Shown: piece after piece, positions 21,040 through 32,277 of the stretch
How positions within the stretch are numbered: the first letter of the stretch is position 1
Layout of the letters: every line of letters begins with the position of its first letter
Source of the DNA: Ahaetulla prasina
Lineage: Eukaryota > Chordata > Lepidosauria > Squamata > Colubridae
Assembly: GCF_028640845.1 (NCBI RefSeq)
Contig: NC_080541.1
Span: forward strand, 163,171,502 to 163,235,501
Direction of reading: 5' to 3'
DNA: 64,000 nucleotides
Notes under the pieces: model-generated
What the model saw: only the letters and a program-made list of their open reading frames with translations
The model's database searches: none
What the model was told of the DNA's origin: nothing
Program-made: the position numbers and the translations under genes

Positions 21040-24000
21040 CAATAGCGTGGTGAAAGGTAATGCTGGCCTTGTCTGAGCCCTTCTCTATTACTATGTATAA
21101 GTTCACATCCTTGATCCATTAAATCTCTTTCCCGCTCCCTCTTCTGGGTGTTTCAAAGCATGAATATTGGTGACTATAAGAGAGTCTACTTTATAGACAT
21201 ATAATCAATGAAAAGGCGTTAATCTGCCCTAAAGCTCTCTTCATCTATTGGAACGGTAACTCCAATAAAATGAGGTGGGCAAATCTTTCAGACAGTAATA
21301 TGAAACTCAGAAAATGTTAAATCTTCATTATCAGAGGGCTGGACTCTTGTTCATGTGGTATGCTGCTTCTCTTGACCACTGATAGATTTAGTAGGTGCTT
21401 AAACAAAAGAAAAAGAAACATCTCTGGTGCTTTTTAAATGCTGCATCTTGTAAACTCCTGCATTTGGGACATGTTTAATATGCCTGTGAGCAGAATTCCC
21501 TGCATTCAGTCAAGATTTCTTAAAGGACAGATTCTCTGTAAATTATTAACTTTTATTGCCGCCTTCTCCAGATTCATTTAGATTAACATTTAGCATCGTT
21601 ACTCTTGAACTGACAAGCTGTAAGGATTTTTTCCCCCTCTTTTGTTAAAGGAAGATGCACCGTATATATTGCTGACCTTTTGCTTATCTGGAACTTAACA
21701 CAATAAAGTAGTAGAATGGCAGGTTGAAGGCCGAGGGGTTATGGTTTGAGTTTTCAAGAGTAACTTCAGGAGGAAAAGCAACGGGGATGTTGATAGCATA
21801 AGCTCAGAGTGCAGTAATTTTTTTTAAAAAAAGGATATTTGCATTTCAAATATTAATGATCTGCAGTAGGCAATTTCAGGGATTTCATCTTTGCACAAAT
21901 GAAGGGCAACTCCAAAAGTCTGACCCTTTTCTGAATTCCTGGCCACCAATGTCAGGATGCTGCAGGCTATTTTTGAAAAAGAAAAAGAAAAAAGTTTAAA
22001 GGCTCCACAACAGGCATCAGTGGTTCAGTGATGTCACTACTGGGGAGGTCTAACAGGTCCATTCCATTTCTTAAAATTTGGAAGCGGGGTGGGAGAGAGA
22101 GAATTTAGGAAGTTTAAGTAGAATAGTGTAGGTGTGTTAGTCCTATCGGACGTTGAACACAAACATTTGATAGGTTAGGTTTCAATTTGTTTAGGAAAGC
22201 AGAAAACATGATGCTGTACATAGGCAATATGCCAGACCTTGGACATTAATGAAAGGACCACAATTGATGCATTGTCTACAGAAAGAAAAAAATGGGCAGC
22301 CCCCAGGCAGTACAATTCTTCTGTATCATTTCAGGACTTCTGCAGGAGCATTGAAATTGTTCATTTGTTTGGGCAGTAAAGCACAAAAGTAGGATAGATG
22401 CAAGGTATGTTTGTGAGAACTGTCAATAGCTATCAGTGGGTTCTAGGTAAACCTACATTCAGGATGAGTGGCAACCAGTAGGGCAAAAGCTTATAGAAGA
22501 TAGGAAATGATAACCCTTTAGCAAGCTCCAGAAGAAATTTTCACAGGTTGAAACATTGCCTTTGAGTGTCCCAAGATTATCTGCTGAAAATCAGACAGGC
22601 TTTTGGCCATTACAAGAGGAACCAACAAACAGATGTGTCAATATTTCACTCTGTTCTTTCCCCCCCTTTTTTCCTCTACTTTTCCCACAATGCCTGAAAA
22701 GAGATATTCAACTATGTGTTCGTCTGAAGAATTGTCATTTCTTCTGCATGTTATCACCTATGGGTTCCTCTTAGGATTTCATTACAGGGGCCCAAATGGA
22801 AATTCACTAGGCATTTTATCCCTATGTGCCTATTTTTTCAAAACTAGTATTTCTATAGGAATCAGCAATCCCATAATCAATAGGCTACATGAAGAGGGAT
22901 TTCTATAATATTTTCCCTGTCTCCTCTTTTAATGTGCAGGGATTAGCAAACAAGCCAAGTCTATAACGAAAGGCCTTCTTAGTGGATAAATGCAACATTA
23001 TCCTGAGCTCATAAAATGTGTACAGGACTGCTGTTGAGAAAACCAAGCTGAGTGACAAGGCAGAGCGTTTGATGTGTGAAATAAAGGTAGCCTTCTGGGA
23101 CTTATTGTCTTACTAACACCACAACACTCTTTTCCCCCAGTATGTGGTCATATCCAGAGGAGTCTGAGCCTCCTTGCTCCATCCCTCTGCTATGGTAGCA
23201 GCCACTTCAAACATAGCTTCATGAATAGGAGCTCATTTGACCCTTGACCAGAACCAGCCTCTAAACTGGCAGACAGAGAATCGGAGTAATTTGTATAATT
23301 TCAATTAGTTACTAGCTGCATAACAGAGGGGTCACGGCTTTCCGAGGATGATCATTGCCCATGGCAACCCAGCGTCAATGTACAATCCATTTCAAAATAC
23401 TTTCACTTAATAAATGTAAGTTCATATACAAAGCTCAATTGTTGGATGGGGACAACAAAGCTAATTATCTCGCGCTGCCCCTGAATGAGCGGAAGATGAC
23501 ATAATTTTGTCAGAAAGTTGCTTGTTATTAACAAAAGGGAACAAGAGAGCGAGAAAAGGGAATGGCAAATAAATGGCTTTAATAATGCCAGATGAATGAG
23601 GCGTATTGATCTCTGGCTATGTAAAAAAAAAAAGAGGCAAGTTTGTGTAAGAGCACTGTTGTTGTGCTACTGTGAGCAGGCGGTTTTTGTTCCGCAGTTT
23701 GTTCTGTGCACCAAAATTCTGAAATTCTAAAATCAATGTTGCTATTGTTGGGCCCAAACAGGACACCCATACTCCAGACAATGCAAAGAATTTCAAAATA
23801 TAGATAGCTGCCTGATTATATGGAGATTGGACTGCGAGAAAGCTGAGGTTGTTGGTTTTTTCCCCCACTTTCTGGAAGAAAGGGAAGCTTGTTCAGAGCC
23901 GCACACAATGGCGTGTCTACATTGCCTGCAAAACTTCTCAAAGCCCGTGCAATAATTCAAGCCTTTGATTTGAAAAATGTTTTCTGTGCCTTCCTCCACA

Positions 24001-25240
24001 TCTGCAAATACCTCTTTTTTCCTTTGATGCCAGCCAAAAGTTGTTTGCATTTGAATACTTTCCATTCGAGAAAGGGAGAGGCAGAAAAAGAGACAACCGT
24101 GGGCCAGGAGGCTAAAGGGAAGAAGGAAGCCTGAAGAAGTTCAGCATTGCCTGAAGAGTGGCTATTTGGCTTTTGTTTTTTGATTTAAAATAAAGGTTTC
24201 CTTCTCTCATGTCACAATCTATTAGCCACCCAGGAACCTGGAATCACAGTGCTTCCCCCTTCACATCCTACATGTGTAGCAGATTTGACGGGGTGTGGAA
24301 AGCATCACAGGCGCTGCACTGTGACTGCGTCGCCTGTAATCAGGCTGTGCTGCTGCTCAGATTAATCGTGACAGTAGGCAATATTTCCAACATTATTAGA
24401 AGAGAAACCTAATATTTTGGGACATTGGGGATCTCTGAGCGGTTGTCCATCAAAGTGAGGACCTTCATTTTCTGTTCCTTGGATGGGTAACTTTACCTAT
24501 TAACCATTTAATGGGTGAGAGCTCCATGCGCATACCCACCCCAATTCGGTCTGTTGCATGCGCAGCAAATGTGAATGATAACCTACTGGGTGCCTAAAGT
24601 TAATCTTGGATGCTTTTTTGAGATTCCTGCCAAATTGCCTTTTTTTTTTTTACACCGATGGCGCTTCGGGACACATCACCTGCTCCTTGAATCTGTTGAA
24701 GTGGGTCCCAGTTCAACCCTTCACCTCCTCATCTATTTGCTAATTTGTTTATAAATCTGTGAGCATTTGCAAGATGTAAAACCCAATATTAGTGTTTAGT
24801 TAGCATCTGTCCCATCTTTTGCATATAGCACGATGGGGAATTGTTTTGCTCCGCCAATGATATCTCAAGTGTAAACTTGCTGAGCTACACCAAAGGTGAG
24901 TTTAAATATGGAAATGTTATATTATGCAGTAGGGTGAACACGGAGTCAGAGTTAATGAAATTATGTTTGGGCTATTTAGAGGAATCCAGCAGATAAATAA
25001 AGAAGATATGGAAGATTTGCTTTAGCTTGGCGGACTACTCATCTGTATCAGCCGTAGTGGTGACCCTATCCTAATTCATTGGTATTGTAGCTTATAATCA
25101 CTGATCTAAGAGGAAATGAATAAGAGAGATTTTGAAGAATTGTGTCTTTTGTTTGCTTTGCAGAATTTCTCCTTACGAGTCCTGAATTTAGACTAATTAC
25201 AATATTTTACTTAAGATCCAGTCTCCTGATCCTTTAACAT
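21040..25240. other. 4.2-kb stretch without recognisable repeats or genes
   Basis: No transposon, microsatellite array or credible reading frame found; open frames are short and unlike any family I know. Composition and texture are smoother than in neighbouring repeat-rich DNA. Parts such as 23,280-23,600 and 24,200-24,420 look like candidates for conserved non-coding sequence, but this is judged by eye only. The start of the stretch (20,985-21,035) includes CAGCCCACCACTG, possibly one end of a hAT-type MITE. Confidence 0.3.
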
Positions 25241-25249
25241 AGGATTATC

Positions 25250-25590
25250 AAGAGGTGTGATGACTCAGTGGTTAAAGATGCTGAATGTGTCTGACAGCCC
25301 AGGTTCAAGACCCAAGTGCCATGAGATGGGGTGAGCTCCTGTTATTTGCCCTAGCTCTTGGCAACCTAGCAGTTTGAAGCATGCAAATGCAAATAGATAA
25401 ATAGGTACCACTTTGGTGGGAAGGTGACAGGATTCCGTGCGCCTCGATGTATAGTCATGCTGGCCACGTGACCACAGAAAGAGTCTTTGGACAATGCTGG
25501 CTTCCTCAGCTAGGAAACAGAGATGAGCACTGCCCGCTAGAGTCTGACACGACTGAAAGGGCAAATCTTTACTATTATTAAGTACTGAGT
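25250..25590 (+). mobile_element. tRNA-derived SINE with BovB-like 3' tail
   Basis: A-box-like TGACTCAGTGGTTAAAGATG at 25,260 and B-box-like GGTTCAAGACC at 25,303, about 35 bp apart, mark a tRNA-derived RNA polymerase III promoter. The body ends with CTAGAGTCTGACACGACTG, close to the BovB 3' end at 41,760-41,800, then a TTACTATTATTA tail. SINEs that share a BovB tail are thought to be mobilised by BovB. Slightly degenerate. Confidence 0.85.
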
Positions 25591-25940
25591 GCATGCAAAC
25601 ATACTGTTGCATTGTAAGTAAATGGCATTTGGAATGGGGGAATGATTTTCACTCATCCATGTCACAGGTGCATGAATATGTAATGCATGAAACAAGATAT
25701 GTTCAAATATGGGGAAAGTTCTAGTAAGATCTCAGATGGTTCTTCAATACCTTAGAAAAGGTGGGTTCGACCCACATCTCACAGGCTGCATGCAACCCTG
25801 GACAGCTACTAATGTGGCCCCACAAGATAATAAAACATATAGAAAAAAATAAAGGAAAGTCGGCCAAGACAGTTCCTCTTCACTCAATGCAGCTCAGGCA
25901 AGCCAAAAGGTTGGATAAGGTTATTTTCATAGCTTGAATA

Positions 25941-26227
25941 CAGGTAATCCTCAATTTACAACCAGTCATTTAGTGACCGTTTGAAATTATTATTGTGTGA
26001 TCACTTTTTCCCAGCTAGCTTCTGACAAGCAAAGTTAATGGGGGAAAGCCAGATTCACCTAACAACTACGCGATTCATGTAACAGGTACGCGATTCACGT
26101 GATTTGCTAGCAAAATGACAAAGTGTCAAAAAAGGTCATAAAACGGGGCACAACTCACTTAACAACTGTCTTGCTTAGCGATGGAAATTTTGGGGTCAGT
26201 TTGTGGTCATCAGTCAAGGATTACCAG
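25941..26227. mobile_element. TA-flanked non-autonomous DNA transposon
   Basis: Starts CAGGTAATCCTCAATTTACA, ends CAAGGATTACCAG, and is bounded by TA on both sides. Shares the interior of the 18,474 family, with internal deletion. Confidence 0.75.
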
Positions 26228-26239
26228 TAGTGGAAGACT

Positions 26240-27080
26240 GAGCACCTCCGGAGGTATTTGTTTAATACCTACAGTTGACAATAGAATTGTATTTGGTATT
26301 TGGTATTTGGGACTGGAACTTGAATTCCTTATTTGAAAACAGGAATGAAGGATCTGGTTAATATCTGGTAATCTTAAAATGGAAAAATTAACATTTCTTT
26401 CCAAGCAACTATGCTCCACCCCACCCCACCCCCGCCTTCTGGAGATGTATGATCTGACTCATAGTTTAGGGTATTTTTCCCTCTGAAGAAAAGAGCGAGA
26501 ACAAATTAAGGCCAAAGAATTTCTGGATTTCTCTTCCAAAAGCATTTCTACACTCCTGGCTACTATTCCCACTGGCCCTATCCATCATCATTGATAGTTT
26601 GAGAACTAATTCATTTATCACATGGCTCTAACATTGTCACCTAGAGCTCTGTCTACATAGACCCAATTTCTTGGATTTGGTCTTTCATGTGGCCTCTTCC
26701 CTGCTGGCATCCACTCAATCACTCCACTTGCCATCTGAAGCTCTTCTAAGCGATCCATATGTCATACAGTTCCCAACCACCTGGTGGTTGGGGTTGCAAT
26801 GCCGACTTCTAGCGCTACTTTATTGCTCCATTGTTTGTTCCCCCTGTACTGGCATCATCAAAGACTCTGCAATGCAATGACTGAAAAACTTTTGGAGTTG
26901 TTTTTCCTTTTTTTTTTTTTTGCACATATTTTTGTTGCACATTTATAAAAATATGATATTTCAGACGGTATAAAGAATGCCGATCATTCCTTCCATTGAG
27001 ACACATTAATTAATTAAATCTACTTATCAGATCAGTTGTAGGCCAATAGGCGTCAACATGGAATGTAATAGCAAACAATA
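26240..27080. other. Unassigned stretch
   Basis: No gene or named repeat recognised. Contains a small TTTGGTATTTGGTATTTGG tandem at 26,290 and a poly-T run at 26,912. Confidence 0.3.
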
Positions 27081-27437
27081 CAGGTAAATCCTCGACTTAT
27101 GACCACAGCGGAGCCCCAAATTTCGGTGTTAAGCGAGACAGTTAAGTGAGTTGTAGCCCATTTTATGACCTTTCTTGCCACAGTTGTTAAGTGAATCATA
27201 CAGTTCTTAAATTATTAAGTGGCTATTAAGTGGATCTGGCTTTCCCATTGACTCTGCTTGTCTGAAGGTCACAAAAGGTGATCCTATAGCTCCAGGACAC
27301 TGCAACCATCACAGATATGAACCATATTTGCCAAGCATCTGAATTTGGATCATGTGACAGTCATGTATCACTTTTTTCAGTGCCATTGTAACTTTGAACG
27401 GTCACTAAAGAAATAGTTATAAGTTGAGGACTATCTG
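27081..27437. mobile_element. TA-flanked non-autonomous DNA transposon
   Basis: Starts CAGGTAAATCCTCGACTTAT, ends GTTGAGGACTATCTG, with TA on both sides. Orientation is opposite to 25,941-26,227. Same interior phrases as other copies. Confidence 0.8.
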
Positions 27438-27799
27438 TAGAATAAAACAATGTATTCTAATAAATACACTTGACTTGGGTAAAAATAAAACAGTGACTGA
27501 ACTACTGATTCCAAGAATCCAAAGTTTCACTGCAACTCAAAGTTCTAACCAAGATACCAAAATGGAGCGAATATTGTCCTTGACAATAAAGAGGGTTATT
27601 TCACTTTCTCCCCATCCAAATCCTTTTCTTATACTTCCATATATTTTGGTACTCCCCATAGTGGGATACAGAGAAATACTTTTATAGATTATATTATATT
27701 ATAATCTGTTTTATATACAGATTATAATACTTGAGCAAGATTATGTACAGAGCGATATTTTGATTCATGGTAAATCTTAATCATGTCTTCTCTGAACCA

Positions 27800-27938
27800 T
27801 CATTTATTTATTTATTTATTTATTTTTCATATTTATATACCGCCCTATCTCCCTAGGGACTCAGGGCGGTTCACAGGCAATTAAAAATACATATAAATAC
27901 AAACTAAAAAACAGTTAAAAAACTTATTCTATAGCCAA
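27800..27938 (-). mobile_element. L2-like LINE 3' end, left half (split by the LTR element)
   Basis: (TTTA)n tail at 27,803-27,825, then ATACCGCCCTATCTCCCTAG and the GGGCGGT box. The repeat resumes after the LTR element at 32,486, so it was the target of that insertion. Confidence 0.7.
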
Positions 27939-28128
27939 TGTAATGTATCTTTAAGAGTTTTGGAGGGAAAACTGAGCGGGAAAAAGCACGTTGCTGATTG
28001 GATAAAGCCCCTGGCTAAACTGTATATAAAGAGAGGGTTTTCCCAGCCCGAGCCGCTGGGTTCACCATATAGTAAAGAGCTGTTGTCACTATCCTGGTCT
28101 CCTGCCTCGTTATTGCCCGAATCTAACA
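27939..28128 (+). repeat. 5' LTR of the Ty3/gypsy element (190 bp)
   Basis: TGTAATGTATC...GAATCTAACA. It has an ATTGG (inverted CCAAT) at 27,997-28,001, a TATA box TATATAAA at 28,023-28,030 and an AGTAAA poly(A)-like signal at 28,071-28,076. At 190 bp it is short for an LTR. It matches the 3' LTR except for G against A in CAGCCCGAG/CAGCCCAAG. Confidence 0.97.
28023..28030 (+). promoter_or_regulatory. TATA box in the 5' LTR
   Basis: TATATAAA about 85 bp into the LTR, 22 bp downstream of an inverted CCAAT motif. This is a plausible RNA polymerase II core promoter for the genomic RNA. The same sequence is at 32,375-32,382 in the 3' LTR. Confidence 0.7.
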
Positions 28129-28146
28129 CTGGCGACGAAGGTGGGA
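28129..28146 (+). promoter_or_regulatory. Putative primer-binding site
   Basis: CTGGCGACGAAGGTGGGA directly follows the 5' LTR. A TGG starting one base after the LTR is where the CCA end of a priming tRNA would pair. I could not assign the tRNA. Confidence 0.55.
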
Positions 28147-28229
28147 TCTCGAGGCTAGGAGCGCCAGGAAAAAAAAGCTGAATTCACCAGGAAGACGCGA
28201 ACCCAGCAAACAAGGGGCGGAAAGCAGCG

Positions 28230-31046
28230 ATGTCCGGCTACACACTGCCAGCGCCATTCGACCCAGCTAAGGAAAAATGGGGGTCATACATGGCTCGTTT
28301 CGAGTGTTTCCTCGAGGCAAACGAACTTCAAGGAGTCTCAGACAACAGGAAGCGAGCGTATTTCCTGAGCCACTGCGGTCCAGAGGTTTTCGACACCGCA
28401 GAATCGTTGGCGGAGCCAACGCCGGTACAATCGGTGCCGTGGCAGACTCTACAGAACGTATTGAAAGCCCATTATGCACCAACGCCGTCCAAGTATGTGC
28501 AACGGTACGAATTCAGGGAGCGGAGGCAGCAAGAGGGCGAGTCCATCAGCGTATACATGGCAGCCCTGAGGAAAGCCACGAACCATTGCGAGTACCGAGA
28601 CTTGGAAGAGGCATTGCTGGAGCAACTCATTCGTGGGGTCAGGGACATCCGTTTGCGACGGCGGCTGCTGTCCAAAAGCAACTTAACGCTGGCAAACGCT
28701 TTGGATGAAGCCAGGGCTTATGAGATGTCTACCCAAGCGGCGGAAACCCTACAAAAGCAGGTCGCACCAACGGCTGGTGCGAAATCAACCCCGGTCCACA
28801 ATGAAGAGGTCCAGGCCGAGTCGGACGGTGAGGAGGAGGAAGGAGTCTTCCACACCGGGAGGCCGGAGAAAGAAGACCGGGGTGACTGCGCGAGTTGTGG
28901 AGGGCAACACCAACGACAACAATGCAAATTTAAGGATGCGACTTGTCGACGGTGCGAAAGGAAGGGGCACATAGCACAGGTCTGTCGAGCACCCCAACCT
29001 TCCCGCCAAAAATTCAAACCGACCAATCAGAGCGCGGGAACGGCGAAGCGGCCCGTGATTGGTCAATTCAAAAAAGGCGCGAAGTTGAATCAGACTGTCG
29101 TGAGAGTGGGTCACGCAGCAACACGCCTAGAAAAAAAAATCTTTACGAAAACAAAGATTGAGGGGGTGCCGTGCCGATTGGAGGTGGACACCGGCTCAGC
29201 GATCACGATCATGTCCTGGGACACTCTCGTGAAAGCCTTACCCGCCATCGCAAAGCGCAAGCTGAAACCACAGAACTTAAAGGTACAAGACTACCAAGGG
29301 AATCGCATCCCTGTTCGAGGGGTAACGTCCGTCCACGTCGAGTATGGACAATACAAGAAAACTCTGCCCATCACCATAGTCGATGGGACCCTGCCAAGCT
29401 TGTTGGGACTGGACTGGTTCCGAGCATTGGGCATGGGAGTGACTGGAATCTTCAGAAACGAAGTCAACCTCAAAGACGCACTCATGAAGGAATTTGGGGA
29501 CGTTTTCAGAGACTGCCTGGGCAAGTACACGGGGACCCCTATTTCTTTTAACTTAGACCCACAAGTTGCCCCGATTCGTTTAAAGGCTAGGAGGGTCCCG
29601 TTTGCCCTAAAGCCCAGAATTGACCGGGAACTGGACAAGCTAGTAAATCAGGGAATTCTAGTGCCAGTTGACCATGCTAAGTGGGAGACCCCTATAGTCA
29701 CCCCAGTCAAACCGGACGGGTCGGTCCGGATTTGCGCTGACTATAAGGCAACGCTTAACAAAGCGTTGCAAAAGAGTGCTTACCCCGTCCCGGTGGTACA
29801 GCACTTACTGCACTCAATGGGGCAAGGGCAGGTTTTTGCCAAACTAGACTTGGCCCAAGCCTATCAACAGCTGCCTGTAGATAGCAGCACAGCCGAAGCG
29901 CAGACAATTGTGACTCACAGAGGGGCTTTTAAGTGTACCCGGTTACAGTTTGGGGTTAGTGTGGCTCCAGGGTTATTTCAGAACCTAATGGAGCGGCTAC
30001 TGCAGGGACTACCAGGGGTGGTACCATACTTTGACGATGTACTGGTATCCGCTGAGAATCTAGAGGAATTAGGGGTAAGGCTGCGAAAAGTTTTGGACAT
30101 TTTCCGGTCTGCCGGTCTCACAGTTAAACTGAACAAATGCCAGATCGGGGTTGAATCTGTGGAATTCCTAGGCTACCAGATAGACAGGGAAGGGATTCAC
30201 CCCACTGGAAGCAAGATACGGGCCATCAGGAAGGCCCCGGTTCCAAAGAACAAAACGGAGTTGCAGGCATTCTTAGGTCTGGTCAATTTCTACGCTGTAT
30301 TTTTAAGAAATAAGGCAACAGTAGCCGAGCCGCTTCATAAATTACTAGCAAAGACGGCTGCATGGTCTTGGGGAAAGGCGGAAGCTAGGGCATTCGAAGG
30401 GGTAAAGAATCTCCTATCGAGTGATAGCCTCCTTATCCAATACAATGGCATGCTGCCATTAGTGTTAAGCTGCGATGCATCTCCCTATGGGGTGGGGGCT
30501 GTGCTCAGCCACAGGTTGCCAAATGGCACAGAAGCCCCTATTGCATATTACTCCCGAACAATGTCATCAGCTGAAAGGAATTATAGCCAGCTAGATAAGG
30601 AAGCCTTGGCTATAGTCTCCGGAGTAAAGAAATTCCATGAATATGTATTTGGTCGTGATTTCGAAATCATCACGGACCATAGACCTTTGCTAGGCCTGTT
30701 GGCAGGCGACCGCCCAATGCCCGTGGCACTTTCGCCCAGACTGACCAGATGGACTATCTTCCTAGCAGCGTATTCCTACAAACTGCTACACCGGCCAGGG
30801 AAGGAATTAGGGCATGCGGACGCCCTGAGCAGATGCCTGTTACCAGAGACCATCGAAGACCCCACTCCGGGGATACCAATTCTGCTAATTGACTCTTTGG
30901 ACTCTGGCCCAGTCACATCCAAAGAGGTGGCTCGGGCTTCGTACAAGGACATTACAATAAGGACTGTAATTGGTTGGGTACAAAGAGGTTGGCCCGCTGC
31001 GCCGGGCGAGCGTTTTAAAGAATTTGTGAAAAAATTCGAGCGGTGA
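28230..31046 (+). CDS. Gag-Pol polyprotein: Gag, protease, reverse transcriptase, RNase H
   Basis: A single 938-codon frame with a true ATG. Residues 1-175 or so look like a Ty3-type capsid region. Zinc knuckles lie at 220-232 (Cys-X2-Cys-X3-His-X4-Cys, one residue short of canonical) and 239-252 (canonical CX2CX4HX4C). The aspartic protease active site is DTGS at 320-323, with LLGLDW downstream. Reverse transcriptase follows, with LDLAQAYQQLPV and the catalytic YFDD at 600-603. RNase H runs from CDAS (D749) to GHADALSR (861-868) via the KEALAIV and TDHRPL motifs. There is no stop or shift between Gag and Pol, so both would be made at equal ratio unless processed otherwise. The frame ends about 70 residues after RNase H, before integrase. 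All catalytic motifs I can check are intact. Confidence 0.95.
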   Translation: MSGYTLPAPFDPAKEKWGSYMARFECFLEANELQGVSDNRKRAYFLSHCGPEVFDTAESLAEPTPVQSVPWQTLQNVLKAHYAPTPSKYVQRYEFRERRQQEGESISVYMAALRKATNHCEYRDLEEALLEQLIRGVRDIRLRRRLLSKSNLTLANALDEARAYEMSTQAAETLQKQVAPTAGAKSTPVHNEEVQAESDGEEEEGVFHTGRPEKEDRGDCASCGGQHQRQQCKFKDATCRRCERKGHIAQVCRAPQPSRQKFKPTNQSAGTAKRPVIGQFKKGAKLNQTVVRVGHAATRLEKKIFTKTKIEGVPCRLEVDTGSAITIMSWDTLVKALPAIAKRKLKPQNLKVQDYQGNRIPVRGVTSVHVEYGQYKKTLPITIVDGTLPSLLGLDWFRALGMGVTGIFRNEVNLKDALMKEFGDVFRDCLGKYTGTPISFNLDPQVAPIRLKARRVPFALKPRIDRELDKLVNQGILVPVDHAKWETPIVTPVKPDGSVRICADYKATLNKALQKSAYPVPVVQHLLHSMGQGQVFAKLDLAQAYQQLPVDSSTAEAQTIVTHRGAFKCTRLQFGVSVAPGLFQNLMERLLQGLPGVVPYFDDVLVSAENLEELGVRLRKVLDIFRSAGLTVKLNKCQIGVESVEFLGYQIDREGIHPTGSKIRAIRKAPVPKNKTELQAFLGLVNFYAVFLRNKATVAEPLHKLLAKTAAWSWGKAEARAFEGVKNLLSSDSLLIQYNGMLPLVLSCDASPYGVGAVLSHRLPNGTEAPIAYYSRTMSSAERNYSQLDKEALAIVSGVKKFHEYVFGRDFEIITDHRPLLGLLAGDRPMPVALSPRLTRWTIFLAAYSYKLLHRPGKELGHADALSRCLLPETIEDPTPGIPILLIDSLDSGPVTSKEVARASYKDITIRTVIGWVQRGWPAAPGERFKEFVKKFER

Positions 31047-32239
31047 TCCCGGAAAAATTGAGGGAAAAGGTATTGGAGATCCTTCACGAAGGCCACCCAG
31101 GGATCGTGAGAATGAAGGGTCTAGCGAGAAGCTATGTGTGGTGGCCCTTAATGGACACGGAAATTGCTGAAAGGGTAGGGAAATGCCAGGCCTGCCAGGA
31201 GTCCAGACCGCTACCCCCAACGGCCCCGATTTGGGAATGGGAGAGACCCCAGGGCCCTTGGTCTAGGATCCATATCGATTTTGCCGGCCCCTTCCACGGC
31301 CAAACCTTTCTGGTAGTAGTCGATGCCTACTCCAAATGGCTGGAAATCATTCTCATGAGATCCATGACAGCCGAGGCCGTGATTTCAGTCCTACGGCACC
31401 TATTTGTAACCCACGGGTTGCCCGACACTTTAGTCTCCGATAACGGCCCGCAATTCACGGCAACCCAGTTTGAGGGGTACTTGGCAGAGGAGGGCATCCG
31501 GCATGTCCTCTCGGCGCCTTTCCACCCTGCGACGAACGGCCTTGCAGAACGTTTCGTTCGGAGCGCAAAGGAAGCATTGTCCAGAATCAGGCCAGGCGAT
31601 TGGCAAACAAAAATCGATACATTCCTAGCAGTCCAACACAGAACCCCCTGTGTAACAACTGGCCGCAGCCCGGCAGAGCTATTAATAGGTCGGAAGCTTA
31701 GGTGCCCACTAGACCGTTTAAACCCAAACTACACACCAGACGGTTACAAAGGGGCACACGGAAAAAAAAGAGGGATGGCAGTAGGCGACCTAGTGTGGGC
31801 ACACAACTACAGCGAGGGCCCGACCTGGTTAGCAGGAAAAATCCTAGAGATAACAGGACCAAAATCATATCTAGTAGAGATAGCGGATGGCCGGGTATGG
31901 AAGCGCCACATAGACCAAATAAGGAAACGCATAACCGGTAAATCAGAATCAGATGAAACAGGCCCTGATTATCCAATGTCAGAATCCACAGCTGACTCAA
32001 ACCCGGGGCAAACGCGGGACTTATCTGAGTTCCAGGAGGTCCAGCGACGCCAACCGGTTCCTCCTGAAGACAGCAGGGACGACTCTGCAAATAATCCAGG
32101 GCCGGATGGCCTAGAGGAGGAGCTGAGAGGAACAAACAGTCCCTCCGGTCAGCTCGACTCACTCCCAGAAAATGAATTGCGCAGGTCCGAAAGAGTCAGG
32201 AGACGCCCAGTCTACTTGCGTGATTACGTAGAAAAATAA
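31043..32239 (+). CDS. Integrase, in the -1 frame after RNase H
   Basis: The frame is open from 31,019 and overlaps the end of the upstream frame by 28 bp; no ATG lies at its start. Numbering from 31,043: a zinc-binding HHCC module uses H15, H18, C48 and C51. The DD35E catalytic triad is D79, D133 and E169 (HIDF, SDNG, AERF), with the expected 35-residue gap. A GPY/F-type C-terminal module is at about 247-296 (GPKSYLVEI). A charged tail follows, ending at the TAA at 32,237. Integrase would insert the cDNA and generate the 5-bp duplication seen here. It can be made only by -1 frameshifting, or the copy carries a disabling mutation; Ty3 pol normally keeps RNase H and integrase in one frame. Confidence 0.92.
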   Translation: MIPEKLREKVLEILHEGHPGIVRMKGLARSYVWWPLMDTEIAERVGKCQACQESRPLPPTAPIWEWERPQGPWSRIHIDFAGPFHGQTFLVVVDAYSKWLEIILMRSMTAEAVISVLRHLFVTHGLPDTLVSDNGPQFTATQFEGYLAEEGIRHVLSAPFHPATNGLAERFVRSAKEALSRIRPGDWQTKIDTFLAVQHRTPCVTTGRSPAELLIGRKLRCPLDRLNPNYTPDGYKGAHGKKRGMAVGDLVWAHNYSEGPTWLAGKILEITGPKSYLVEIADGRVWKRHIDQIRKRITGKSESDETGPDYPMSESTADSNPGQTRDLSEFQEVQRRQPVPPEDSRDDSANNPGPDGLEEELRGTNSPSGQLDSLPENELRRSERVRRRPVYLRDYVEK

Positions 32240-32277
32240 GATGTTAATTCTATGTAAATATTGGTAAAGTGTTCTCT

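Noticed and set aside
25255..25330. tRNA gene candidate (A and B boxes)
   Set aside because: The boxes belong to a tRNA-derived SINE; the sequence does not fold into a full cloverleaf with an acceptor stem and is followed by a SINE body and tail.
28267..29638. Several 70-140-codon frames overlapping the gag region on both strands
   Set aside because: Shadows of the Gag-Pol frame in GC-rich sequence; no family resemblance.
31026..31040. A canonical -1 slippery heptamer at the RNase H/integrase overlap
   Set aside because: The A6 run is not in the X-XXY-YYZ phase of the upstream frame, and I see no clear pseudoknot, so I do not annotate a frameshift site.
31698..32162. 154-codon minus-strand frame opposite integrase
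   Set aside because: Antisense shadow of the integrase frame. Antisense genes exist in some retroviruses, but nothing here supports one.
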